39,014 nt of DNA from a bacterium (GCA_016781525.1 JADDQE010000056.1:1-39014), one strand, 5' to 3'; numbered from the stretch's first letter, positions 27,334 to 37,740 are shown. Notes: generated by a model not told the origin, from the letters alone. Translations and numbers: made by a program.

Positions 27334-27821
27334 GCTTGTTCCTTCCGGCTGTATACTCGGCGTAGAGCCGCGGCAACATGCGGCGCCACCATAAAGTCGA
27401 CATTTCCGCCGAGCGCCGCGATCTCCTTGACGGCGCTGGAAGAAAGCAGGCTGTACTCCTGGCTAGCCATCAAACACACAACGTCGACCTCAGGGTACAG
27501 CCGGTGGTTCAGATGTGCCATCTGAAACTCGTGCTCAAAATCCGTCACTGCCCGGAGGCCTCGCACCAGTACCTTCGCCCCAACCTTGCGGGCATAGTGG
27601 ACGGTCAGCTCGCTATAGGTATCGACCCGCACGTTCGGCAGATGCGCAACTGCGGCGGCGACAAGCTCGACTCGCTCGGCCGTGGAAAAGAGTAAGTTCT
27701 TCAGGGGACGATCGTATACCGCCAGAATCAGCGTGTCGAAGAGCGCGGACGCGCGTGCGGCGACATCCATGTGGCCGTACGTGATCGGGTCGAAACTGGC
27801 AGGATAGACAGCTATCGGCAT
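27330..27821 (-). CDS. coaD: phosphopantetheine adenylyltransferase
   Basis: 163 aa. Fourth step of CoA synthesis, making dephospho-CoA from phosphopantetheine and ATP. The nucleotidyltransferase motif is PASFDPITYGHMD (TxGH) at residues 8-20; LVRGLRAVTDFEHEFQMAHLN is the substrate-binding region and SQEYSLLSSSAVKEIA the second ATP motif. It follows rsmD by about 50 bases, a common order. Confidence 0.96.
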   Translation of the reverse strand: MPIAVYPASFDPITYGHMDVAARASALFDTLILAVYDRPLKNLLFSTAERVELVAAAVAHLPNVRVDTYSELTVHYARKVGAKVLVRGLRAVTDFEHEFQMAHLNHRLYPEVDVVCLMASQEYSLLSSSAVKEIAALGGNVDFMVAPHVAAALRRVYSRKEQA

Positions 27822-27872
27822 GGTCCGAAAGGCGTTAACGAGCCGTCGGCGACGAACAGCCGCACCGCCGCT

Positions 27873-28454
27873 TCAGTGCTCGGCTTCGGTCGGGACTTGC
27901 TCATCAACGATATACTCATAAATACTAAACGAGCTATCACCGAGCGTGCGGCTCGTCAACTGCACGAAATGACCGTAACGTTCTTGCAGTGTGAGCCGCG
28001 GCCAGTGGCCAACCACCAACAGCGTACCATCTCGTGGCAGCCGCGACGACGCAACGGCCATGATCGTCGCCTCGATCGTGGGGCTGGCATAGGGCGGGTC
28101 CATCACGATTATATCATATGGCTCTCTGCCCGCCTGCGCGACGAACGCCTCGACCGGGCTCTGATGGATCTTGGCGCGGTCGGCGAGCTTGGTATGAACA
28201 AGGTTTTCGCGAATCACCTTACAGAGAGCCGCGCGCTGTTCCACGAAGTCTGCCCAGGCTGCGCCGCGTGACAGGAACTCGATGCCAATCGAGCCTGTGC
28301 CGGCGAACAGATCGAGCACGCGCCCTGCCAGCACATCATAGCCCGTCAAAATGGCAAACAGCGACTCTTTGACCCGGTCGATCATCGGCCGAGTACCGTT
28401 ATCAGGCGGACCTTTGAGCTTGTGACCCTTGGCCGAGCCGGTGATTACTCGCAT
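27873..28454 (-). CDS. rsmD: 16S rRNA (guanine-966-N2)-methyltransferase RsmD
   Basis: 193 aa. MRVITGSAKGHKL at the N-terminus, RPMIDRVKESLFAIL, the SAM loop LDLFAGTGSIGIEFLSRGA and the catalytic IVMDPPYAS are all family hallmarks. The in-frame start ten codons upstream (28484) is less likely because MRVITG is the conserved start. It methylates G966 of 16S rRNA during 30S assembly. Confidence 0.93.
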   Translation of the reverse strand: MRVITGSAKGHKLKGPPDNGTRPMIDRVKESLFAILTGYDVLAGRVLDLFAGTGSIGIEFLSRGAAWADFVEQRAALCKVIRENLVHTKLADRAKIHQSPVEAFVAQAGREPYDIIVMDPPYASPTIEATIMAVASSRLPRDGTLLVVGHWPRLTLQERYGHFVQLTSRTLGDSSFSIYEYIVDEQVPTEAEH

Positions 28455-28564
28455 AGCACGGTAGCATACGGCAAAACACAGCACCTGGCAAACCTACACA
28501 GGTTCCACGTACCACACAAATTAGAAAGATGCAGCTACTCTCTCGCGGGGAGCGCCGCCTGCGC

Positions 28565-29023
28565 TCATGGCGTGGCGACCCGTCGACTACTTCGGCCGCA
28601 CTCTGGCAGCACCAGCTCCAACGCCTGCTGGAGCTCGAGCCTGTAGTTGAGGCTACCTGCCCGCACTGGGTGTACATAGTAGTGGGCCTGCCGGGCCACC
28701 TGGTGACGCTCCGAGCCCAGGCTAAGCTCGTCACAAATGAGAGCGGGAATACTGCGGGTCGCGGGGTCGAACTGCAGGACCCGAAGAAACAACCAGGGAC
28801 TGGCATAGCCAGGCTGGTGAGCAACCGTCACCAGCACGGGTTGCTCGAGCAGGATCGTCGCCTGCGCTTCGACATAGCAAGAATAGGAAGAAACCCGAAA
28901 TAGTGTACCCCTTAGCAGCGACTGAACCAACTCCAGAAAAACGGGGTTCGGGGAGACGACGATCACGGAATGGGCCACGAGCACAAATCTTTCAAGGGGG
29001 ACAACGAAGCTCCTAACTGTCAA
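28565..29023 (-). CDS. degenerate response-regulator receiver protein
   Basis: Up to 152 aa. The core VIVVSPNPVFLELVQSLLRG and WLFLRVLQFDPATRSIPALICDEL follows a CheY-like fold (LRxLRxDPxTRxIPVI). The phosphoryl-accepting strand, normally LVLLD, reads LVTVAH, so the aspartate is absent. A TTG at 29023 is the longest start, and a GTG at 28978 is a shorter alternative that begins right before the fold. It has no output domain and ends 110 bases before the rsmD start on the same strand. It may bind a partner without phosphorylation. Confidence 0.6.
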   Translation of the reverse strand: MTVRSFVVPLERFVLVAHSVIVVSPNPVFLELVQSLLRGTLFRVSSYSCYVEAQATILLEQPVLVTVAHQPGYASPWLFLRVLQFDPATRSIPALICDELSLGSERHQVARQAHYYVHPVRAGSLNYRLELQQALELVLPECGRSSRRVATP

Positions 29024-29246
29024 TACTAGCGGGGTTAGTACAAAACAAGTGTACCAATGTCAGCAAGTGCCGACGAGCGCCGAGCGGGGGAGAAATGGTG
29101 ATAGTTTGGTGGACGCAAACGGCAGCAGTGGTACGCGCGAGCCCCCGGTCTTGGTGGCCTACGGAGCGAGCTGATCTTCGCGGTATAGTTAAGGCATGAG
29201 CTCGGCTCAACTGCGGCGATGCTAATCCGAGGATGTACAACTTAGA
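29024..29246. promoter_or_regulatory. divergent promoter region
   Basis: A divergent spacer between the receiver-like gene and the DUF2721 gene. On the minus strand TTGTTT and TATTGA are 17 bases apart near 29020-29050, and on the plus strand TATAGT lies near 29182. Neither has a strong partner hexamer, so both are tentative. Confidence 0.35.
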
Positions 29247-29663
29247 ATGGAACTGACCCTGACCACGCCAGCACTGCTCTTCCCAGCCATCTCACTGTTA
29301 CTGCTGGCCTACACCAATCGCTTTCTAACGTTGGCCGCGCTCATCCGCGACCTGTATGGGCGCTACAAGGCCCAGCCGGATCCCAAAATCAAGGGCCAGC
29401 TCGCGAACTTGCGCTATCGCATCGTGATTATCCGTAATATGCAGGCCTTCGGTGTTTCGAGCTTCTTCTTCTGCGTCCTGTGTATGTTCCTCCAGTTTGC
29501 GGGGCAGCTCACCTTAAGCAAATGGATCTTTGGCGCTAGCTTAATCTTGTTACTTGTGTCGCTTGCGCTCTCGCTGCGCGAGATACAGGTGTCGATCGAC
29601 GCTCTCACGTTGCAGATCGAGGACCTTGAAGAGCTGGATCACCAAGCGCTGCCAAAAACATAA
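29247..29663 (+). CDS. DUF2721 family membrane protein
   Basis: 138 aa. Begins ELTLTTPALLFPAISLLLLAYTNRFL, the family's typical first helix, then two more hydrophobic segments (SSFFFCVLCMFLQFAG and ASLILLLVSLALSL) and a C-terminal heptad-like acidic helix (IDALTLQIEDLEELDH). Function is unknown. The next gene starts 60 bases further on with its own ribosome binding site, so the pair may be co-transcribed. Confidence 0.8.
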   Translation: MELTLTTPALLFPAISLLLLAYTNRFLTLAALIRDLYGRYKAQPDPKIKGQLANLRYRIVIIRNMQAFGVSSFFFCVLCMFLQFAGQLTLSKWIFGASLILLLVSLALSLREIQVSIDALTLQIEDLEELDHQALPKT

Positions 29664-29725
29664 TATTGCCGTCCGCGGCTTCCGCTGAACCACAGCCTAA
29701 TCAACCTTAAGGAGAAACAGCCACC

Positions 29726-30391
29726 ATGCGCGACATCCAAGAGCTGCTGGGTAACAACTCAGCGTGGGCCGCACGTATCTTGGACCAAGACCCGACGTTT
29801 TTTGAGACCTTGTCACATCAGCAAGCGCCTAAATTTTTATGGATTGGGTGCTCCGACAGCCGTGTGCCCGCGAACCAAATTGTTGGCCTGTTGCCCGGAG
29901 AGCTTTTTGTCCACCGCAACGTCGCCAATGTCGTCGTTCATACCGATCTCAACTGCTTGTCGGTTCTGCAGTACGCAGTTGAGGTGCTCAAGGTACAGCA
30001 TATTATCGTCTGCGGCCATTACGGCTGCGGCGGCGTTCAAGCCGCTTTAGAAAATAGACAGCTGGGGCTGATCGATAATTGGCTACGCCATATCCAGGAT
30101 GTGCGAAATAAACATGCGGTGCAGCTTGGCCAGCTTGCGGATCAGCAGAGCCGCCTCATGCGCCTCTGCGAGCTTAATGTTATCGAGCAGGTCGTCAACG
30201 TTAGCCAGACGACAATCGTCCAAAACGCTTGGGCAGCGGGGCAAGAGCTAGCCGTTCACGGCTGGATCTATGGTCTGCATAACGGCCTGCTGCGTGAGCT
30301 GGGAATATCCGTCGGCGGACAGGATCAGGTAGTGGCGTGCTATGAGGAGGCGATTGCCCGTAATGCGCCGGTTGGTATTAATGGCGCGTAG
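29726..30391 (+). CDS. can: beta-class carbonic anhydrase
   Basis: 221 aa. Interconverts CO2 and bicarbonate. Zinc ligands are C42 (WIGCSDSRVPANQ, with D44/R46), H98 and C101 (CGHYGCGGVQ); HRNVANVV follows the fold's active loop. Length and the WIYGLHNGLL ending are typical of the Can/CynT type. AAGGAG lies upstream of the ATG. It could supply bicarbonate for the biotin carboxylase, but they are not in one operon. Confidence 0.95.
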   Translation: MRDIQELLGNNSAWAARILDQDPTFFETLSHQQAPKFLWIGCSDSRVPANQIVGLLPGELFVHRNVANVVVHTDLNCLSVLQYAVEVLKVQHIIVCGHYGCGGVQAALENRQLGLIDNWLRHIQDVRNKHAVQLGQLADQQSRLMRLCELNVIEQVVNVSQTTIVQNAWAAGQELAVHGWIYGLHNGLLRELGISVGGQDQVVACYEEAIARNAPVGINGA

Positions 30392-30452
30392 CGCTCCAGA
30401 AGCCCAGCCATGCTTGCGGTTTCCCTAGCTGGCTGGTCGTAGTGGTACACAT

Positions 30453-30486
30453 GGCGCGGGCAGGCTTAGAACGTCCCGCCCGCGCC
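30453..30486. terminator. convergent hairpin after carbonic anhydrase gene
   Basis: GGCGCGGGC and GCCCGCGCC form a perfect 9-bp stem with a 16-base loop between convergent genes. There is no T-run. A second, weaker stem (CCAGCCA/TGGCTGG) lies just before it. Confidence 0.5.
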
Positions 30487-30572
30487 CCCACATCGCTTGG
30501 CAAAAGACTCTCGTCACGATACGCCAAAACCAACCGGCGCAGTCAGACATAGCGCAGCGACCAATGTGAGCG

Positions 30573-30905
30573 TTATTGGTTTTCCATCGTGCCCTCTTGG
30601 CCACCAAGAGGAGTTCCCATATAATCGCTTGCACCGCTGTGGAGATCCGCAGCGCCACTCGTCAGATTCCAATGCAGCTTCATATGGAGGCCTTCACGTC
30701 CATCGTCGTCTGCGACCGCATGAACTTGGAACTGCAGCCGACCTTCCGGCATCAGATGCAGCTCGCGCTGGCCCTTCCAAATGTTAACATCGCCGCTGCG
30801 CAGCTGCTGGGCAAACTGCATCAAGATATCCGCGACCTCGGTCGGCGACCCTTCCATGTACCACCCGAGCTCATCGCGCTGCTGATCCTCACCTCGCTCT
30901 GTCAT
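30573..30905 (-). CDS. amphi-Trp domain-containing protein
   Basis: 110 aa. The core reads PTEVADILMQFAQQLRSGDVNIWKGQRELHLMPEGRLQFQVHA and ends in a strand with a tryptophan (KLHWNLTSGAAD), the pattern of the small amphi-Trp family, whose function is not established. GGAGGGGGCG directly precedes the ATG, a very strong ribosome binding site. It is divergent from the heme oxygenase gene. Confidence 0.75.
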   Translation of the reverse strand: MTERGEDQQRDELGWYMEGSPTEVADILMQFAQQLRSGDVNIWKGQRELHLMPEGRLQFQVHAVADDDGREGLHMKLHWNLTSGAADLHSGASDYMGTPLGGQEGTMENQ

Positions 30906-31253
30906 CGCCCCCTCCTTTGATGCGTAGTTTCTTGCAGCGTAGCAGCAACACCAATGCCATCGGGAAGACCTGTACGGCGCGTACCTACCCTGCTGCGCTT
31001 GCGGCGCGCCACAGCTCGGTGCATGGGTCTCGTCACGGCGGACCTTCCGCGACCTTTACGATAGCGCCCACGAGCCTTAGCGTGCCTGTTATCAGATCGG
31101 CAGGTCAGCAAGCCCCTGTCGACGATTGACAGACGGGACAAGGCTCGTGGTAGGATACCAAGTGTCCGATGCGGCTTAACGACTGCTGTGTGATTGACAC
31201 GCGTGGCGGACACTGCGGGTTGCGGAATAACAGATCGGAAGCAGGTTGCGGAA
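30906..31253. promoter_or_regulatory. divergent spacer with candidate heme oxygenase promoter
   Basis: No gene is seen in about 350 bases between the amphi-Trp and heme oxygenase genes. TTGACA (31126-31131) is followed after 19 bases by TAGGAT (31151-31156), a plausible but widely spaced promoter about 100 bases before the heme oxygenase start. Confidence 0.4.
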
Positions 31254-32553
31254 ATGAATGGGATTGCGCCCGTAATGGCTCGGCTTCGCGCAGAGACGCG
31301 CGACCTCCACACCCGCGTGGAGGAACTGCCCATGTTCACGGCGCTGGCAGCTGAAGACCTGCCGCTCGCGAGCTACGTCGGCTTGCTGCGCTCACTCGCG
31401 ATTGTGTACGCCGACTTGGAAGCAGCCCTTGCCAGCGTACCCGACACCGCAGTACGCTCCGTCTGGGACGATGCGTGGCGTAGATTGCCCACCCTTCATC
31501 AGGATCTCGCCCACTTTCAAGCTCACACCTTTACCGAAACACCGGTGGCGGAGCTTCACGCTCAAGTGGTTGCACAACAGATTCGGCAGCGAGCAGTCGC
31601 CGATCCCCGCTCGCTCCTCGGGTACCTGTACGTATTCGAAGGCTCAAGCCTGGGCGGAAGCATCCTGCGCCGCCAAGTTGTCGCGAGCTTTGGGCTAACG
31701 CCAACGAGCGGGCTGGCGTATCTATCGAGCCACGCCGCCGCACCGACAGCTCAATGGCGCGAGTTTGGCGGGCGCATGGGTAAAGCTCCGATCACCGCCA
31801 CGGAGCAAGATCGCTTGGTTGCGTCCGCACGCGAGGCGTTCACAGGAATGGGGCAGATCGTGCGGGCTCTGTATCCGCTTGCCCCCGAGCCGCGCCAGCA
31901 GCTCGTTCAGGCGCTCAATCCCCTGGCTGGTACCCATCCTATCCCCGACGACGGGCGTGAGATCCAGGCGGCGCTGCGCGCAGGCGAACATACCTGGCGC
32001 GAATTTCCCTATTACGCGTGGCGTTACGGCGCTCGCGGCGAACAATTCACACGCAGCGATAGTGCCTGGCTGGTCACTTTAGCCCAACATGACGAGGCGA
32101 TTGTGACGCACCAAGTGCGTTGGCTGGGACGGGTGCTGGCGTCGCGCGGCATGCCGCAGTGGCTGCTTGAGCTGCACTTGGAAGTACTCCACGGCGAGCT
32201 GGTGGCGGCAGTACCGGAACGGCAGGCTGAATATGACCGCTTACGGCATGCATCTACCATGCTCCGCTCGATGCGGCACGCGCATATCGACGAGGCACAA
32301 TTTCAGGAGTTGATTGCGGCGTTTGACCAGCAGGTTGGGCCGGAGTGGAGCATGCGCTTACCACGTACCGGCGGCTTGCTCGCGTCCGCCGTCGCCGATG
32401 AGCGAGCAGGAATCCGGCAGGCCGTCCCCAGCATCGCCGAATGGATGATTGACCCGACTCGCTTCCCCGAGGAGTGGCGCGAAGCCGTTTCCGTCACGAT
32501 CGAAAAGGCGCGCGCAGGCGAGCTAGGCAGCATGGGGCGCGATGCGAGACGAG

Positions 32554-33663
<1,110 letters not shown>

Positions 33664-34112
33664 ATGCTGTCTAGGCTCCCACCCCTTGCCTGCACAGGAA
33701 CGCGTCCGCGCTCCGGCTCACCTGCTTATCGTAAACAGTGTACCGATTTGTGTAGGTACCAGCAATGGCGGTGGAACTGGCGCGAGGACTGGAGACCGGA
33801 GCTCAACTGGAGGGCCCACCGCCTCGGCTACGCAGGTTAGCCAGCTACCCGCCTCGCTACTCCATGAGTGGACCAGCAACGCAATACTCACATAACGAGC
33901 ATGGTCTCATCCCAATGGGTTACTCTGAAGAGGAGCCATCGAACAGCGTCGAAGCGGGACCCATACACTATAGTCTGTCGTACGACAGGCGCTATGCTGG
34001 ACTAGCGAGCAGACGTGGAGCTAGCACAACCGGCGCGGCTCCAGCCGAGGTGCTTGATTAATCAGTGGAGCTCGCGGAGAGCGGCGGACGTGAAGGGAGG
34101 GAACGCAACGAC
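33664..34112. other. gene-poor spacer with an operator-like palindrome
   Basis: About 450 bases with no convincing gene. Its main feature is the palindrome at 33975-33988, right after a TATAGT hexamer. Confidence 0.45.
33975..33988. promoter_or_regulatory. perfect 14-bp palindrome behind a -10-like box
   Basis: CTGTCGTACGACAG is exactly self-complementary and directly follows TATAGT (33969-33974). A repressor site overlapping the transcription start of the small TPR-like gene 125 bases downstream is likely; the regulator is unknown. Confidence 0.55.
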
Positions 34113-34526
34113 ATGAATGACGATAACAACGATCTTCGGGCCAGCATCGCGGCAATCCGCCGTGGCGATAAGGAACAGGCACGGGCGGCCTTAACGCATC
34201 TGTTGAAACGCGACCCGCGCAACGAGCTCGCCTGGCTATGCCTCAGCGTTGTCATGCCGACACGCGAGGCGGCGGGGCAATGTATCGAGCAGAGCCTGGC
34301 ATTCTCTAGCGCAGATCGGCCCAGGATCGGCGAGTGGCTGATCCGCCAAGGGCTGATCACGCCCGACGAGCTCCAGCATGCCCTCACGCAACAAGTTCTG
34401 CTCCGGCGCCAGGGACATGCAGTCCACGTCGGCACACTGCTGGTCCGGGCCGGGTTCCTGCAACGTGACGCTCTCGAGCGCGCTCTGCTCACTTTGGAAT
34501 ACCACGATACGCCGGCCGCCGCATAA
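34113..34526 (+). CDS. small TPR-like protein with a C-terminal helical domain
   Basis: 137 aa. The first half reads ASIAAIRRGDKEQARAALTHLLKRDPRNELAWLCLSVVM, a tetratricopeptide-like pair of helices common in Chloroflexota adaptor proteins. The second half (RIGEWLIRQGLITPDELQHALTQQVLLRR and VGTLLVRAGFLQRDALERALL) resembles the helical N-terminal domain of type II secretion/pilus ATPases. The start at 34113 is behind GGAGGG (about 12 bases); an upstream in-frame TTG/ATG at 34065 adds only an Arg/Glu leader. Partner unknown. Confidence 0.65.
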   Translation: MNDDNNDLRASIAAIRRGDKEQARAALTHLLKRDPRNELAWLCLSVVMPTREAAGQCIEQSLAFSSADRPRIGEWLIRQGLITPDELQHALTQQVLLRRQGHAVHVGTLLVRAGFLQRDALERALLTLEYHDTPAAA

Positions 34527-34829
34527 CGCCGGATTACGACAAGCTCGATCCACGATGTTGGATCGCCGGCATTGAAGCCCGGCAAGGCGCTATCTTCCCT
34601 TCCTCCCCAGCTACAACCGCCCTCCGACTTGGCTGCAGCGATAGCCTGTGAGAGAGATTCGGCACCCCGCCTGTCTGATCTTGATCAAAAGTTGTAGTCC
34701 GAGCTAGCACTTTCTATCCCTGAAGCACTCCTCTTTCGACGCTGCTCATGAACGCCGGAGCATGGTGTAATAGCGATCAGTGAAACAGCGCAACCGCCGC
34801 TTCATAATTCAAGAAAGTCGATTACCCAT
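34527..34829. other. spacer without a recognised gene
   Basis: A little over 300 bases. A short stem (GCCGG/CCGGC) near 34565-34583 may end the preceding gene's transcript. Otherwise I see no structure. Confidence 0.35.
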
Positions 34830-34934
34830 ATGACGACCATACTGGCCCAGATTGCACTGCTTTTAATGCTGCTGAACGTTGTAGTGCTGGTGGGTATGTG
34901 GCTAGCAACGCCCACCACAGAAGAGGACTATTAG
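34830..34934 (+). CDS. 34-aa single-pass membrane peptide
   Basis: Residues 4-26 (ILAQIALLLMLLNVVVLVGMWL) form one continuous membrane helix, followed by the polar acidic tail ATPTTEEDY and a TAG stop. The ribosome binding site is weak (AAGAAAG about 13 bases upstream). The near-ideal hydrophobic length and polar ends suggest a genuine small membrane protein; conservation has not been tested. Convergent with the aminotransferase gene, whose stop lies 32 bases beyond. Confidence 0.5.
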   Translation: MTTILAQIALLLMLLNVVVLVGMWLATPTTEEDY

Positions 34935-34965
34935 GCACCCGCGGACACGCCGTCTGACGATGCGC

Positions 34966-36135
34966 TTAACCGCCACGAAGCGCTTCACGAATCAGAGCAG
35001 TCCCCCGTTCCACGTCCCGACGGCCGCAAGCATACGAGATGCGAATATACCCCTCGCCCGCCGCGCCGAACGCGCTTCCGGGCACGGTTGCAACACCGTG
35101 TGCGTCGAGTAGGTAGCGAGCCCACTCGGCCGAGGTACGACCCGCCGGAACGCGCACGAAGGCATAGAACGCGCCTTGCGGCACCACGAGCGCACCTGGT
35201 AGGTCGGCGAACCCATCGACAACAATCCGACGCCGCTGATCAAACTCATCGACCATCACTTGTACGCACTCTTGCGGCCCACGGAGCGCCGCCACTGCTC
35301 CGGCTTGGGCAAACGAGGTCGCGCAGACCGTGGTGTACTGGTGCACCCGGATCATGCTGTCGATCAGCTCAGGCGCGGCAACGACATAGCCGAGCCGCCA
35401 GCCAGTCATCGCGTAGGTTTTAGAGAACCCATCGACGGTGATGGTCCGCTCCGCAATCCTAGGGATTGCCGCGGGACTGATGTGCGGGACACCCTCATAC
35501 CGTAGCTTTTGGTAGATCTCATCGGAAAGCAGGAGCAGATTGTGCCGGTCGACGAGCTCTGCGATGGCGTCGAAGGTTTCCCGCGGATAGACCACGCCCG
35601 TCGGGTTGTGCGGGGAATTCAGGATAATCATGCGCGTGCGTGGAGTGATCCGCCGAGCCAGCGCCGCCGGGTCCAGCTGCCAGCCATCCTCTGCCCGTAG
35701 CGGGACGCTTACCACGTGCGCTCCTGCCAGACGCGCGCAATAAAAGTAGTGCAGCCACATTGGGTCTGGGACCAGCACCTCGTCGTCGGGATTGAGCGTG
35801 GCGAGCATGGCCAGCAATACGGCCTCGTTCGCCCCAACAGTGACAATAATCTGCTTTGCCGGGTCAACATGCAGCGCGTTGTCTTGTGCAAGCGTCTCGG
35901 CGATAGCTTGGCGCAGCTCCATCAAGCCGTAGTTCGATGTGTAGGCAGTCAAGCCCTGATCGATGGCCCGCTTTGCCGCCGCCTTGATATGCTCAGGCGT
36001 ATCGAAGTCGGGACGCCCGATATGGAACGGGACGACTTCACGCCCCGCAGCCTTGAGGCGGTCGACTTCTTCGAGCACAGTCCGAATACTCGAGAACGGG
36101 ATGGACTTCATGCGCTCGGCTTCGTGTAGGCTCAC
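34966..36135 (-). CDS. class I/II PLP-dependent aminotransferase
   Basis: 389 aa. The PLP lysine is K239 in DGFSKTYAMTGWRLGY; NSPHNPTG (173-180) and DEIYQ (205-209) bind the cofactor and the conserved arginine is in GYIRISYA. It resembles the aspartate/alanine aminotransferase family of COG0436; the amino acid is not determined. A GTG at 36135 starts the frame; the ATG eight codons in (MKSIPFSS) is an alternative. It follows a 2-hydroxyacid dehydrogenase gene by about 57 bases on the same strand, so the two could handle one 2-oxo acid. Confidence 0.9.
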   Translation of the reverse strand: MSLHEAERMKSIPFSSIRTVLEEVDRLKAAGREVVPFHIGRPDFDTPEHIKAAAKRAIDQGLTAYTSNYGLMELRQAIAETLAQDNALHVDPAKQIIVTVGANEAVLLAMLATLNPDDEVLVPDPMWLHYFYCARLAGAHVVSVPLRAEDGWQLDPAALARRITPRTRMIILNSPHNPTGVVYPRETFDAIAELVDRHNLLLLSDEIYQKLRYEGVPHISPAAIPRIAERTITVDGFSKTYAMTGWRLGYVVAAPELIDSMIRVHQYTTVCATSFAQAGAVAALRGPQECVQVMVDEFDQRRRIVVDGFADLPGALVVPQGAFYAFVRVPAGRTSAEWARYLLDAHGVATVPGSAFGAAGEGYIRISYACGRRDVERGTALIREALRGG

Positions 36136-36192
36136 GTCATTGCTCCAGTTACACGCTGGCAGACCGCAGGCGGCAGCCTGGGCGTCCCCCGA

Positions 36193-37242
36193 TCAGTACA
36201 GCGTCGTAGTGTTCAGCACATTCAATAAGGGTTGTCCGGCAAGAAAACGCCGTAAGTTGTCACAGAAAAGCGTTGTAAGCCGCTCATTCTCACGGTCGCT
36301 GGTGCTCGCGGAGTGCGGGCTAATCAACACGTTGGGCATATCCCAGAGGGGGCTAGTTGGGGGCAATGGTTCTTCCACAAATACATCGAGTGCGGCGCCG
36401 CCAAGATGCCCTGAGCGCAGCGCCTCGATTAAGGCCACCTCGTCGAGCGTCGCGCCCCGGCCGATGTTGATCACAAAGGCACCGTGGGGCAAGCGCGCCA
36501 GCTCCCGGGCGCCGATCATCCGCTCAGCCTCGGGCGTATGCGGCACGATCATCACCAGGTACTCGCTGCGCTCAAGCAGGGCCGGCAAGTCGGCGAGCGG
36601 AAATAGCTGGTCGAGATGGAGGCTCGCGGGATCGACGCCGCTGGTGTTTCGCTTGGTGCCGAGAACAGTCATTCCGAACGCTCGGCTTACGCGCGCAACC
36701 TCAACCCCGATGTTACCGACCCCGACAATACCGATAGTCCGGCCGCGAAGATCAGTTCCCGCATAACGCTCCCAGTGATGACCCTGCTGATCACGGGCCA
36801 TGCGGCTCGCGCCTTTGTTGAACATGAGGAGGGCCATGATGCAGAACTCGGCCAAGGGTACGGCGTGGATGCCGCTGGCCGTGGTAAACACCGTCTGCGG
36901 CATCCGCCGGTCATAACCTTGCTGCTTGACGAACTGGCCGATGCCAGCACTTGTCGCCTGTATCCACGCAACCTTGGGAGCCAGCTCGGGTAGATCATCG
37001 CGGTGGGTCTGATCAAAGTCGAACAACACATCGGCCCGGCGCAAGAGTTGACGCCAGCGCTCTTCCTGCGCCGGGGTTCGAGCCAGTTCCAACCCGACGT
37101 GATCTGCGGAGTAGCGCGGAGGGCGCAACAGCTGAGGCGCGTAGACGACTTCGAGCCGCGGATCTACCTGCCGTATGCGCTCGACATGTTCCGGCTCGAG
37201 GTAGCTTGCGATTAAGATGTTCACCGGGGATTCTTGTACCAT
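36193..37242 (-). CDS. D-isomer-specific 2-hydroxyacid dehydrogenase
   Basis: 349 aa. The NAD-binding fold has TIGIVGVGNIGVEVARV and the catalytic set: Arg in INIGRGATLDE, Glu in DVFVEEPLP, and His in ISPHSAS. The N-terminal half contains TASGIHAVPLAEFCI, typical of the family. The ATG at 37242 has GAGGAG five bases before it and is preferred over 37272. It could oxidise glyoxylate, hydroxypyruvate or other 2-oxo acids in reverse. It lies head-to-head with a fragment of an SMP-30-like gene. Confidence 0.88.
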   Translation of the reverse strand: MVQESPVNILIASYLEPEHVERIRQVDPRLEVVYAPQLLRPPRYSADHVGLELARTPAQEERWRQLLRRADVLFDFDQTHRDDLPELAPKVAWIQATSAGIGQFVKQQGYDRRMPQTVFTTASGIHAVPLAEFCIMALLMFNKGASRMARDQQGHHWERYAGTDLRGRTIGIVGVGNIGVEVARVSRAFGMTVLGTKRNTSGVDPASLHLDQLFPLADLPALLERSEYLVMIVPHTPEAERMIGARELARLPHGAFVINIGRGATLDEVALIEALRSGHLGGAALDVFVEEPLPPTSPLWDMPNVLISPHSASTSDRENERLTTLFCDNLRRFLAGQPLLNVLNTTTLY

Positions 37243-37281
37243 CCGGACTCCTCTGCCGACATTGTTAGACACCTTCGCTGA

Positions 37282-37740
37282 CGCAGCGCCGCGGACGACG
37301 GGGCTGCATTTGAAACCATTACGCTTGGCAAGGACTTCGAGCTTGTCGACGGCTTTAATGCCAACGGGATCGAGGCGACGCAGAACGGAAGGTACCTAAT
37401 TGTCGTCAACTCCGCACTTGGCAAGCTGTATCGTGTCGATCCGCTGACTGGCGACGCCGTTGCGATCGATCTCGGCGGGAGCAACGGCATCAATGGGGAT
37501 GGACTGCTTCTAGTGGGCCGCACACTATATGTCGTTCAAAACCGTCTGAACAAAATTGCAGTAATCCGGCTTAGCCGTGATTTGACCTCGGGGGAAGTAG
37601 TTGGGTACATCACGGACCCTGGCTTCGACGTGCCCACCACCATCACCCGCTTCGGTGCAGCCTTGTACGCAGTGAATGCTCGTTTTAGTACGCCTCCAAC
37701 CGAAGCCACGCCCTACTCGATCGTGAAGGTCCGGCGGTAA
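37282..37740 (+). pseudogene. 5'-truncated SMP-30/NHL-like beta-propeller gene
   Basis: The frame is open from a TGA at 37279-37281 to the stop at 37740 and reads FNANGIEATQNGRYLIVVNS, YRVDPLTGDAVAIDLGG, LLLVGRTLYVVQNRLNKIAV and GYITDPGFDVPTTITRFGAALYAVNARF. This is the C-terminal half of a secreted SMP-30-like propeller, often misnamed superoxide dismutase. No start or signal peptide fits; the first GTG at 37513 would leave only 75 aa. The 5' part has been lost, possibly where the dehydrogenase gene's leader now lies. Confidence 0.7.
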
